From: Candidatus Burkholderia verschuerenii
Lineage (GTDB): Bacteria; Pseudomonadota; Gammaproteobacteria; Burkholderiales; Burkholderiaceae
Direction: 5' to 3'
Assembly: GCF_001189365.1 (NCBI RefSeq)
Contig: NZ_LFJJ01000001.1
Span: 84,872-148,871, forward strand
DNA length: 64,000 nucleotides
Shown here: positions 8,093 through 15,824 of the stretch, piece by piece
How positions within the stretch are numbered: the stretch's first letter is position 1
How the letters are laid out: each line of letters opens with the position of its first letter
The notes under the pieces: model-generated
Database searches by the model: none
Seen by the model: the letters and a program-made list of their open reading frames with translations, nothing else
Told to the model about the DNA's origin: nothing
Program-made: the position numbers and the translations under genes

Positions 8093-8947
8093 TCAAGCCG
8101 ATGCATCGCGAATATTGAGCGCGACGAACAGCGTCGCGACAGACAGATCCGCGCTGGTGCCGGGATTGATGCCGCGCGCTTTCAGGTCCGCGTCCCATGC
8201 GCTCAATTCTTGCGACGTGAGCGGACGTCCGGCCGCAAGCCATTGCGCACGCCGCGCGGTCGCTTCGTGCGTGACACTTTGCGCCATCGGCGCGCCCAGC
8301 TTGCGCACTATGTGCGAATCGGGCCAGCCTGAGAGAAAGTGCAGGAACGCGTCGAGCATCGCGTCGTGTTCGTTCGATAGATCGATTGCGCGCGCCGCAT
8401 CGAACACGTCGGCGAAGCCGCTCGCGTACTGACGCGCGATGCTGTTGCGGTTCGCGGCGAGCTCCATCGCGTCGAGCAGCGTCACGGTGGGCGGCGCGTG
8501 CACGCTTTGCTCCGGCGCATCGCCGAGACCGCCCGGATTGGCAAGCGCGATCGCCTGATAAGCAAGGCGCGCGTCGTCGATGTCGAGATCGGCGAGCACG
8601 CGTCGCGTCGCGTCGCGCCAATGCATGCGCGATGCATCGCAGCGCTCCAGCGCCGCGCACAAAGGCGCACATAGCAGCACGATGCCGAGATTCGTATTGC
8701 AGCCGACGGCATCGAAGGTCGCGCGCACCGCGTCGAGAATGCGTGCGCCCACGCGCGCATCGGATGCGAAAAGCCCTTGCGCCGCAGCATCGGCGCTTGC
8801 GATGAACTGCGCCGCGTGCATGCCGTGTCCTTCGCTCGCGATGCTGACGTTGCCCGGCTTGCGCGTCTCGACATCGAGCGCGCACGCTCGCAAAAAGGCT
8901 CGACGCGCGCGTTCAGACGCGGCCATTTGCGCTCGAAGCGGGGACAT
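8093..8947 (-). CDS. CitG/MdcB-like triphosphoribosyl-dephospho-CoA synthase family protein in the H4MPT operon
   Basis: A 284-residue protein. LDVETRKPGNVSIASEGHGM near residue 30 is the signature of the CitG/MdcB family, which makes 2'-(5''-triphosphoribosyl)-3'-dephospho-CoA. No citrate lyase or malonate decarboxylase genes are nearby. Members of this family are regular companions of H4MPT genes in methylotrophs, so a phosphoribosyl-type transfer in H4MPT or related cofactor synthesis is a reasonable but unproven guess. The 5' end overlaps the ATP-grasp gene; the start may be 8947 or the internal ATG at 8926. Confidence 0.8.
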   Translation of the reverse strand: MSPLRAQMAASERARRAFLRACALDVETRKPGNVSIASEGHGMHAAQFIASADAAAQGLFASDARVGARILDAVRATFDAVGCNTNLGIVLLCAPLCAALERCDASRMHWRDATRRVLADLDIDDARLAYQAIALANPGGLGDAPEQSVHAPPTVTLLDAMELAANRNSIARQYASGFADVFDAARAIDLSNEHDAMLDAFLHFLSGWPDSHIVRKLGAPMAQSVTHEATARRAQWLAAGRPLTSQELSAWDADLKARGINPGTSADLSVATLFVALNIRDASA

Positions 8948-9842
8948 CGCGCGTCGATGCGAGCTTGCGGTCGAGCAGATCGTCGACGAGCAGCGTGGCG
9001 ATATCGTGCGTCGTCACCGATTGCAGGCCGCGCCATGCAGCGACGCCGTTCACTTCGAGCACGAGCGGGCGTTGCGTTTCATCGGATGGAATCAGATCGA
9101 CGCCTGCGTAATCGAGTCCCAGCGCCTGCGTCGCGCGTATGGCGGTCTCGGCGAGCGCGGGTGTGAGCTCGGCCGTCTCGCAGCGCGCGCCACGCGCGAA
9201 GTTATGAATCCAGTCCTCGCCACCGCCACCGACGCGCTTCATCACCGCGACCGCTTTTGCGCCGATCACGAGCACGCGCCAGTCGAAATCGGTTGCATCG
9301 ATAAAGCGCTGCAAATAAGCGACTTCGTTAAACGAAGCGAGCTCGGGCAAGTGCGTATCGAGCTTCTTCAAGCCCTTGCCTTGCGAACCGAACAACGGCT
9401 TGATCACGACTTGTCGATGCGCGGCAGCTTCACGCATCAGGACGCGCTGTGCATGTGCCGCCGATTCGCCGGCCCACGTCGCGGGCGTCGGCACGCCGTA
9501 ACGATGCAGCAGAAAGCTGGTCATCGACTTGTCGACGCTGCGCTCGATGGCGCGCGCATCGTTATAAACGGGCACGCCGCTTTCGCGCAGCGCATGCAGG
9601 ATGCCGAGCCGCAATGTCACCTGTTCGAACGTGCCGCCCGCGATGCCGCGCACGAATACCGCATCGGGCAACGTGTGGCCGAAGCCGGGAATCGCGAGAC
9701 CGTGCGGCTTCCATGTCGTGTCGATGCGGCAATCCGCGAGATCGACGCAGCGTGCTTCGACAGCGCGCGCGCGGAAAGCTTTTTTAAGGCGTCCCGTGTG
9801 CCAGCCGGTCTCGTCGGTCATGATCGCGACGCGCAAACTCAT
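8913..9842 (-). CDS. RimK/MptN-like ATP-grasp ligase of the H4MPT cluster
   Basis: A 309-residue ATP-grasp protein. VIKPLFGSQGKGL is the ATP-binding loop, GEDWIHNFARGARCE matches the RimK/MptN subfamily, and PLVLEVNGVAAWRGL carries the C-terminal metal ligands (E..N). MptN of archaea adds glutamate to the H4MPT side chain; bacterial H4MPT differs in its tail, so the exact amide bond formed here is uncertain. The start at 9842 gives an ATGA overlap with mch; an earlier in-frame start at 9860 is less likely. It is intact and part of a tightly packed operon. Confidence 0.85.
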   Translation of the reverse strand: MSLRVAIMTDETGWHTGRLKKAFRARAVEARCVDLADCRIDTTWKPHGLAIPGFGHTLPDAVFVRGIAGGTFEQVTLRLGILHALRESGVPVYNDARAIERSVDKSMTSFLLHRYGVPTPATWAGESAAHAQRVLMREAAAHRQVVIKPLFGSQGKGLKKLDTHLPELASFNEVAYLQRFIDATDFDWRVLVIGAKAVAVMKRVGGGGEDWIHNFARGARCETAELTPALAETAIRATQALGLDYAGVDLIPSDETQRPLVLEVNGVAAWRGLQSVTTHDIATLLVDDLLDRKLASTRDVPASSANGRV

Positions 9843-10831
9843 GACACATCTCCGAGCCATTGCGCATCGAGCAAGGCGCGATCGATTGCGCCGCCGTGAT
9901 ACGTCGCGCCACTTTCGAGGCTGGAAATCCAGATCTCGGCGGGCGCGAACAGCGCGGCATCGATCTGATAGAAGTCGTAGTTGAACGACGCGAAAATCTC
10001 CGCGAAGGGACGCCCGTAATCGCGTGCATTCGATGATGGCAGTTCTTTCGCAAGACGCTTCGCGGCTGCATCGCTTTTCACGGTGAGATGCACGCGGCCG
10101 CCGTAAAGGATCGCGTCGTTGGTACGGCCCATCGCCTGAATGGCATCGGGCGATGGCGGCGGCAAAGGCGCACTGCCGCTGCCTTCGACGATTTCATCGA
10201 GCGCCACGCCCAGCACATGCGTCTTGTGCAGCGCAACTTCCACGACGCGCGCGACGACCTGCACCGTGCCCGCTATAGAGTGCGTCGGCGTGACGGCGAT
10301 GACGAGCTTGTCCGGCGCAAGCCCGCAATCGGCGAGCACTTTATCGATGACGACTTGCGGCGGCAGACGATCCACTTCCATCACGAGCGCGCCACGATCG
10401 TGACGGTCGCGATAGCCGAGCTCATCGAACAAGGTCTCTTTGCCTGCGAGCGCGCGCGCCGGTCCCGATCCAAGCGAGAAAAACTTTTTGCCGCCAGTTT
10501 GCTCCTTGGTCGCGGACAGACTCCATCCCGCGTACTGGCTGCCGAGACACGCGAGCACCGGATGCGACGTATGCACTTCGAACCACGTCGGCCATAGCGG
10601 AGCGGCATCGAACGCGACGCGACGCGTCACGCGCCCGAGTCCGCCCATGCAGATACGCGCGATCAGCAAGCCCGCTTCCGCGCTGCCTTTCGCGTTCACG
10701 CCCGCATCGACGATCACAGTGCCGTTCGACGTCTTCGTTACGTCGACACCGTATTTAAAGGCATCGTCGACGAGGCGCGCGACGAGCCGTTCGCTCGACG
10801 CATTCACGCTGATTGATTGAGATGAAGTCAT
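9839..10831 (-). CDS. mch: Methenyl-tetrahydromethanopterin cyclohydrolase
   Basis: A 330-residue protein typical of Mch, which hydrolyses methenyl-H4MPT to 5-formyl-H4MPT. Recognised stretches are MSTFEQ-free but Mch-like: NAKGSAEAGLLIARICMGG early, TSHPVLACLGSQYAGWSL in the middle, then the ALALAGKETLFDELGYRD-like region and ATYHGGAIDRALLDAQW at the end. It lies three bases after the upstream ATP-grasp gene and overlaps the downstream one by ATGA, so the operon order is mtdB-ATPgrasp-mch-ATPgrasp. The partner enzymes Fae and MtdB are in the same block; the formyltransferase/hydrolase complex (fhc) that follows Mch is not in the window. Confidence 0.95.
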   Translation of the reverse strand: MTSSQSISVNASSERLVARLVDDAFKYGVDVTKTSNGTVIVDAGVNAKGSAEAGLLIARICMGGLGRVTRRVAFDAAPLWPTWFEVHTSHPVLACLGSQYAGWSLSATKEQTGGKKFFSLGSGPARALAGKETLFDELGYRDRHDRGALVMEVDRLPPQVVIDKVLADCGLAPDKLVIAVTPTHSIAGTVQVVARVVEVALHKTHVLGVALDEIVEGSGSAPLPPPSPDAIQAMGRTNDAILYGGRVHLTVKSDAAAKRLAKELPSSNARDYGRPFAEIFASFNYDFYQIDAALFAPAEIWISSLESGATYHGGAIDRALLDAQWLGDVS

Positions 10832-10834
10832 AAC

Positions 10835-12001
10835 CTAGATCATGTCGATGCATTGCAGTTGGCGCGCATGCTCGCGATCGAGCGCGGTGCGCAATGCGTC
10901 GAGCGTCGGCGCGGTCGCGCTCATCGTGCAGACGGGCTGGCCTGCTTCGATATGCGCGAGCGCGAGCGGCACGTCGTGACACGCGGGATCGGCGAAACAT
11001 GCATCGCTGAAGGCGCTCGTAACGATGAAGGACTTCGGCGCGAACACCACGCGCTGGCCTGCGCGCATCGGCGGCTTGAGCAGCGCGGTGTGCGCGCATG
11101 CAGGCAACTCGCCGTGCAGACATGCATCGAGATGCGCGCCGATCAGACCGCGCGGCCATGTGTCGGGCCACGCGGCTTCATAAAGCGCCATCGTCGATGA
11201 GGGGCGCGTGTTGATTTCGAGCACGCTGAAGTTATCGTCGTCGAGCAGAAAATCGATGCTGTTCAGGCCCGTGAGATCCGTCTTCCATACGATGGTTTCG
11301 ATTGCCTGAACAATGCACGTCGCCGTTTCGGCAGGCAAATTAACGGGCCCGATCGAGCCCGCGTACACATAAGGCCACGGTCCTGCCTGCATGCTCAGTT
11401 GCTCCGCGAATCCGATCACCACCGCCTCGCGATGCGCCGCGATAAACAGCGCGGACATCGAGCGGCCATGTGCCTGCTTCTGAAAATACGCGTGCTCGGG
11501 AATGCGCTCGATATCTTCCGCGCGCTCGATATGCGTGCCGCCGCAACCATCCGATCGTTTGACGAGCCAGCCGCGCGGATCGTCCGGCGACGTCAGGCGC
11601 ACTTGCGGATGCGCGATACCCGCATCGTCGAGCAGCGCAAAAAAACGCCTTGGATCGCGCACCGTTTTCGCGGCTTCGCCATTGCCGATGAAGCTCGGCA
11701 TATGCGGCGCGCGGCTCAGTTCGTCCGCAAGCGGTTCGAGCCCGCTCGATGCGATCAGACCCAGCATGCGCGGCAAGCGCGCCGCGCGTTCGAGCGCATC
11801 GTGAAAACGGGCGCGATCGATCGAAAGCCCGTTGCCGCCGATATCGAACCACATGTTGGCGTGCTCCCGTGTATCGCGGTCGCCGAAAATATCGAGTGCG
11901 ACCACGCTGTAGCCGGTGCGTGCCGCCGATTGCGCGACGAGCCGCGCGGACAGTCCCGCGACCGCTAAGCGCGGGGCGCGGCTCGTGTCGGCGGCTGTCA
12001 T
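10835..12001 (-). CDS. ATP-grasp ligase of the H4MPT/methylofuran type
   Basis: A 388-residue protein with an N-terminal Rossmann-like preATP-grasp part (residues 10-35), a central ATP-grasp fold (WLVKRSDGCGGTHIERAED, YFQKQAHGRSMSALFIA) and metal-binding NSIDFLLDDDNFSVLEINTRPS. Such proteins occur beside Mch and MtdB in methylotrophs and related ATP-grasp enzymes act in archaeal methanofuran synthesis (MfnD, tyramine-glutamate ligase). The substrate cannot be read from the sequence. It overlaps mtdB by ATGA and is followed by mch after three bases. It is intact. Confidence 0.8.
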   Translation of the reverse strand: MTAADTSRAPRLAVAGLSARLVAQSAARTGYSVVALDIFGDRDTREHANMWFDIGGNGLSIDRARFHDALERAARLPRMLGLIASSGLEPLADELSRAPHMPSFIGNGEAAKTVRDPRRFFALLDDAGIAHPQVRLTSPDDPRGWLVKRSDGCGGTHIERAEDIERIPEHAYFQKQAHGRSMSALFIAAHREAVVIGFAEQLSMQAGPWPYVYAGSIGPVNLPAETATCIVQAIETIVWKTDLTGLNSIDFLLDDDNFSVLEINTRPSSTMALYEAAWPDTWPRGLIGAHLDACLHGELPACAHTALLKPPMRAGQRVVFAPKSFIVTSAFSDACFADPACHDVPLALAHIEAGQPVCTMSATAPTLDALRTALDREHARQLQCIDMI

Positions 12002-12927
12002 GAACCTTGACCGGCGACGACGGCGCGCGCTTCGTCGAATGCTTCGGGGAAGCCTAAATAGACGGGCTTGCCGCCGGTTCGCATGCGCACGAAGAGCCGA
12101 TGTTGCGTCTGATATTTGACGTTGCCGATCGCCAGCGCGCCGATGCCGATGGCGTCCGATCGTGCCGCGCCCGCGAGCGGTTTGCCATCGTCCATCACGT
12201 TGACGCCCGCGATGCCTTCCGGCGGCACGGCGTTTACGTCGGCTGCGATCAGCAGGTTCTTCGCGTGCGAGAGATCGGCGGCGGTCATCACTTGCACGCC
12301 TGCCACGGCGGTCGCGAAGACGATTTCCGCGCGCGCCAGTTCGCGATGCAATTGCTCGGGCGATCCGGTCGCCACGCCCGATGTCGCGATATCGAAGCGG
12401 CGATTGATCTCGTCGCTGACCTGCGTCGCACGCGACTGACTCGAATGGCTCGCGACCGCGACCACCGCGCCGAGCGATGCGGCCATTGCCGCCGCTACGC
12501 GTCCGACCGCGCCGGTGCTGCCGAGTATGAGCACGCGCTTGCCGTCGAATTCAAGCTGATGGATGGCCTTCAGATGCTTTTCCGCGAGCGCGACGAGCGC
12601 GGCCGCCGTCGTGTACGCGCCGCTCGGATCCGTGAACACGGAGACTTCGAATGGCGGCACCATCGCGTGGCGCGCGCGTTCGAGCATGTCGGCGGCCTGC
12701 ATCACGTCGCGTCCGCCGATAAAGATGCCGGTGCGCGACACGCCTTTGGGTCCGCGCGAAAAGATCGCGTCTTGCGTGAGCGTGACGACGCTGTCTTCGT
12801 CCACGTTGCAATACGGCACGAGGATCTGATAGCCGGCATCGGCGGCCATGTTCACATCGAACGGGCTCATCTGCGGCGTGCTCGTGAACATATGCAGCAC
12901 GTAGGGTCTGTCGGAGGCTTCGGGCAT
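11998..12927 (-). CDS. mtdB: NAD(P)-dependent methylene-tetrahydromethanopterin dehydrogenase
   Basis: A 309-residue MtdB. It oxidises methylene-H4MPT to methenyl-H4MPT. Signature stretches are MSPFDVNMAADAGYQ at the pterin site, SRTGIFIGGRD, the Rossmann loop VLILGSTGAVGRVAAAMA and AADVNAVPPEGIAGVNV, ending with IGIGALAIGNVKYQTQ. I chose the ATG at 12927 because the upstream extension from a TTG at 12975 has no family similarity. It is the second gene of the operon headed by RFAP synthase and overlaps the next gene by ATGA. Confidence 0.95.
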   Translation of the reverse strand: MPEASDRPYVLHMFTSTPQMSPFDVNMAADAGYQILVPYCNVDEDSVVTLTQDAIFSRGPKGVSRTGIFIGGRDVMQAADMLERARHAMVPPFEVSVFTDPSGAYTTAAALVALAEKHLKAIHQLEFDGKRVLILGSTGAVGRVAAAMAASLGAVVAVASHSSQSRATQVSDEINRRFDIATSGVATGSPEQLHRELARAEIVFATAVAGVQVMTAADLSHAKNLLIAADVNAVPPEGIAGVNVMDDGKPLAGAARSDAIGIGALAIGNVKYQTQHRLFVRMRTGGKPVYLGFPEAFDEARAVVAGQGS

Positions 12928-13011
12928 GTCGGTACTCGTAGCGGTTTCGAAGGAAAGCGGTTCGGACGACGACAACGGCGCACGCTCGATGCGAAATGCG
13001 TGCGTGCGATA

Positions 13012-14043
13012 TCAGGCCGCGTTCGCGTCACGATGACGACGATCATCGGCCGCGCGCCAACTCGCACCGCGATTGCGCGCGACCGCGATCGAAAAACTGA
13101 GCGACGCATTGCCTGACACACGTTGCGCCGCGGCCAGCGCACGCTGTGCACTCGCGACGAACGCGAAGCCGACCGGACCCCACGAGGTCTGTCCGATGCC
13201 GGCTTGCTGTTCGGCGGCGACGGCGTCCAGCGCGCGCGCGACGGCGGGGCTTGCGAACACGCCGCCTTGCACGGGCGCGAAGTATTCGCCGATGGTCTGC
13301 TGCATGTCGCTGATGGCGTCGGCGAAGATCGCGAAGTCATGTTCGGCGACGGCGGGCAGAATACGCATCAGCACGAGATGACTCAGATGCGCGGCGAGAT
13401 GCGCGGGAAACGGCGCAAGCGATGCGAGGCCGCACCGTTCTTCGTCGCCATGCAGGCCTTGGCGCGAGGTGTCGTCGATAAGCAGCACGCGCCAGTCATC
13501 GGGGAAGGTCTGTCTTGCCAGCAGGGGCGGCATGCTCGACGTGTCGTTGCTCGCGGTATTGCGCCCGCCGTCGACGATCAGGCCGCCGTGATCGAAGCCG
13601 TGAATGCCGATGCCCGAGCGCGCGCCGCGACCCAGTATGCGGGCGATATCGGCCGTATTCGCCTCGATGCCCGCGATATGCACGAAGGCCGCGCCGATGG
13701 CGAGCGCGAGTTGCGTGCCGGAGCCGAGGCCCGTGTGCGCGCGAGGCGCGTCGTGTACTTCTATGTCGATGTGTTGATCGATCGCGAATGCGTTTTGCAA
13801 TTGCGCGATATGGTGCGCGATGCGCATGCGTTGATCATCGGTGATGTTGCCGTCGATGCGCGGCGTTTGCTGTTGTGACCTGCGTGCGGTGATGCGCGTA
13901 CCGTGGCCCTCGATCGATAAGCCCACGCTGCCGAAGGCGCGGCCGAGCGATCCGTTCGGATCGATGAAGCCCAAATGCAGGCGGGCTGCGGTTTCTAGCG
14001 TGATCGCCGGAGGGGGACCTAGGCGGTCGGTTTGCGTTCGCAT
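13012..14043 (-). CDS. Beta-ribofuranosylaminobenzene 5'-phosphate synthase (RFAP synthase, GHMP fold)
   Basis: A 343-residue GHMP-fold enzyme that commits 4-aminobenzoate (or 4-hydroxybenzoate) and PRPP to the arylamine moiety of methanopterin. TAARLHLGFIDPNGSLGR at the start and DAPRAHTGLGSGTQLALAIG (the glycine-rich GHMP loop) are characteristic, as is GRGARSGIGIHGFDHGGLI. It is the first gene of the minus-strand operon, 85 bases before mtdB, and a sigma-54-like promoter lies 60 bases upstream. It is next to repeat element copy 2 and intact. Confidence 0.92.
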   Translation of the reverse strand: MRTQTDRLGPPPAITLETAARLHLGFIDPNGSLGRAFGSVGLSIEGHGTRITARRSQQQTPRIDGNITDDQRMRIAHHIAQLQNAFAIDQHIDIEVHDAPRAHTGLGSGTQLALAIGAAFVHIAGIEANTADIARILGRGARSGIGIHGFDHGGLIVDGGRNTASNDTSSMPPLLARQTFPDDWRVLLIDDTSRQGLHGDEERCGLASLAPFPAHLAAHLSHLVLMRILPAVAEHDFAIFADAISDMQQTIGEYFAPVQGGVFASPAVARALDAVAAEQQAGIGQTSWGPVGFAFVASAQRALAAAQRVSGNASLSFSIAVARNRGASWRAADDRRHRDANAA

Positions 14044-14102
14044 TTGGACTTGGCTCTTGGCTCTTGTTTCGTCGCACGGCGGTGGGATTTGGTTTTTTCT
14101 TA

Positions 14103-14118
14103 GGCAAATATTGGGCCA
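14103..14118 (-). promoter_or_regulatory. Candidate sigma-54 promoter of the RFAP synthase-mtdB-mch operon
   Basis: The minus strand reads TGGCCCA-ATAT-TTGCC, matching TGGCACG-N4-TTGCW in 9 of 12 fixed positions with the GG and GC blocks at the correct distance. It lies about 60 bases before the RFAP synthase ATG, in the gap between that gene and repeat copy 2. Matches of this quality occur by chance, so the support comes from position and from the nearby activator gene. Confidence 0.45.
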
Positions 14119-14156
14119 GGGGGTTTTCTTTTGCTTTTGTTGGTGGTTTTGTTTAT

Positions 14157-15003
14157 TGCAGTAACCGCTTTCCCGGCGGAGGGGTCACTTTCTTTGCGGC
14201 GGCAAAGAAAGTAACCAAAGAAAGCCGCTTGTCCGATCCTAAGCACCTTCTTGGCCGGCCCTGGCACAGTATTAGAGACTTGGCACAGCAGTAGCGAGTG
14301 TATTTACGGTGTGTCCGGTTAGTGGTTCCCATGCGATTCGTGATTTCTCGCATAACAAGGTAACGGTCCCCTTCGGCTTACTCCGGCCCGCTGCGCGGCC
14401 GGTTTAGGTATGTACAAGCAACCGGCAGATGATCAGCGAAACGACCTCGAATGCCTCGCCTCATCGGTTTGACCGTTATTCGGCCCTACCTTGGCTAACG
14501 CTTCCATAAAACTTCGATTGCGTTCGCAGAGCTAGGGCAGCAGCCCACACGGTGCTGATATGACGGTCGTCTTGCATAACGCATTTAGTGTCTGCCTTAA
14601 GCCGTGCAAGCCGCGCCATGCGGACGGTGTTCCGCGTTAGCGCTTGCTCAAGTCGAAGCGCAAACCAAGGTAGGGCCGAATAACGATTGAAGCGACGCCG
14701 TGTGCGAGGTCGTTTCGCTTATTACCTGCCGGTGGCTTATACGGCCCTAAACCGGCCGCGCAAGCGGGCCGGAGTAAGCCGAAGGGGACCGTTACCAAGG
14801 TGGGCGAGAGAGCACGGATCGCATGGGAACCAGCGCCCGGACAAGCGGTGAAGACACTCGCTACTGCTGTGCCAAGTCTCTAATACTGTGACTGTGCCGG
14901 GGCCGCTCAAGAAGGTGCTTAGGATCGGACAGCGGCTTTCTTTGGTTACTTTCTTTGCTGCCGCAAAGAAAGTAACCCCTCCGCCGGGAAGGCGGCTACT
15001 GAA
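14157..15003. repeat. Long palindromic repeat element, copy 2 (two ~340-bp inverted arms, ~164-bp centre)
   Basis: Same architecture and strongly similar arms as copy 1: left arm about 14157-14499, right arm about 14664-15003, each with the GTTACTTTCTTTGC / GCAAAGAAAGTAAC hairpin (the left copy reads TCACTTTC), the GATCCTAAGCACCTTCTTG block and the AACGGTCCCCTTCGGCTTAC block. The centre (14500-14663) is different from that of copy 1. It separates the H4MPT operon from the pterin dehydratase/xoxF region. No credible gene is inside. Confidence 0.9.
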
Positions 15004-15024
15004 TAAACCTAGCGAAAACCCAAT

Positions 15025-15399
15025 TCAATCGTACTTGATATAGCGAAACCGCTGATCATCAGAAGGCGTGCCATCAAGAGGTCCATCCTCCTTCCCAGGC
15101 TGCCACCCAACCACGTCCTCAATCTTGGAAGCAAGCGCAAGATCCTTATCAGTAATCCCCTTAGCAGAATGCGTCATCAACTTGACGATAACGAACGCAT
15201 AAGAAACCGTAAGATCCGGATGATGCCAGGCCGCTTCGGCAAGATGCCCCACGGTATTCACGACCATCAAGGTCCCCTTCCAGCCTTCGGTTTTGAACTT
15301 GCGGCGCAGCCACCCATCCTCGACATACCAGTGCTTGAGCGGCCCGGTCAACCGTTGCTTGACCTCGTCCTCGCTGTAGACCTTCTCCGCCTGAGCCAT
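15025..15399 (-). CDS. 4a-hydroxytetrahydrobiopterin (pterin-4a-carbinolamine) dehydratase-like protein
   Basis: A 124-residue PCD/DCoH-fold protein. TVGHLAEAAWHHPDLTVSYAFV carries the family motif (H..HHP), with the two adjacent histidines being the catalytic pair, and THSAKGITDKDLALASKIED is the conserved C-terminal helix. The start at 15399 has a perfect GGAGGT site; the longer reading frame upstream is not coding. PCD-type genes are frequent in H4MPT clusters, so it may act on the methanopterin pterin rather than in phenylalanine metabolism; no phenylalanine hydroxylase is present here. It diverges from xoxF. Confidence 0.88.
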   Translation of the reverse strand: MAQAEKVYSEDEVKQRLTGPLKHWYVEDGWLRRKFKTEGWKGTLMVVNTVGHLAEAAWHHPDLTVSYAFVIVKLMTHSAKGITDKDLALASKIEDVVGWQPGKEDGPLDGTPSDDQRFRYIKYD

Positions 15400-15824
15400 A
15401 CGAACACCTCCAAAAAATAAATGAGCAAAGTGATCCGGTGACGAAACAGTATGCGCCCCCCGCACGATCCTCACAGATGAACAGAAACGAACAAGGACGA
15501 AAGCGTATTGCTGCAACGCGTCATGAGTCAGTGTTGCACCGTCCGAAGAAATTCGCGGATTTGACACAGTATGTCTCGCACACCGATGCGCAAAAGCGCG
15601 CGCTTAGCACTTCCATCAGCAAAAGCTTAAGCACATACCCGTACAAACGCATCACAAACACGACCGTATTAAACCGGCATGGAATATGCAAATGGCGTCG
15701 ATACGCAAGAGTCCGGCAACGAATCGGACGAGGCGCAGCTCGTTACCTGCATTGAGAAGGCGCGCACGATGCACGAGGTAGCGTAGTCATCCTGGGTCGG
15801 AGGCATCATTATTCTGGAGGAGAC
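15400..15824. other. Divergent control region between the pterin dehydratase gene and xoxF
   Basis: A stretch of 425 bases with no credible gene. It holds the promoters of both divergent genes. The half next to xoxF is comparatively AT-rich (about 15600-15700) and contains the sigma-54-like site listed separately. The xoxF ribosome site GGAGGAG lies just before 15825. Confidence 0.6.
15675..15690 (+). promoter_or_regulatory. Candidate sigma-54 promoter of xoxF
   Basis: CGGCATG-GAAT-ATGCA compared with TGGCACG-N4-TTGCW: GG and GC are at the right distance and 9 of 12 fixed positions match. It is very similar to the fae candidate (GGCATGGAATATGCA against GGCACGGAACATGTT). It lies about 135 bases before the xoxF ATG. 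Confidence 0.45.

Noticed and set aside
13123..13878. Plus-strand frame opposite RFAP synthase
   Set aside because: Shadow frame of a high-GC gene; no motifs.
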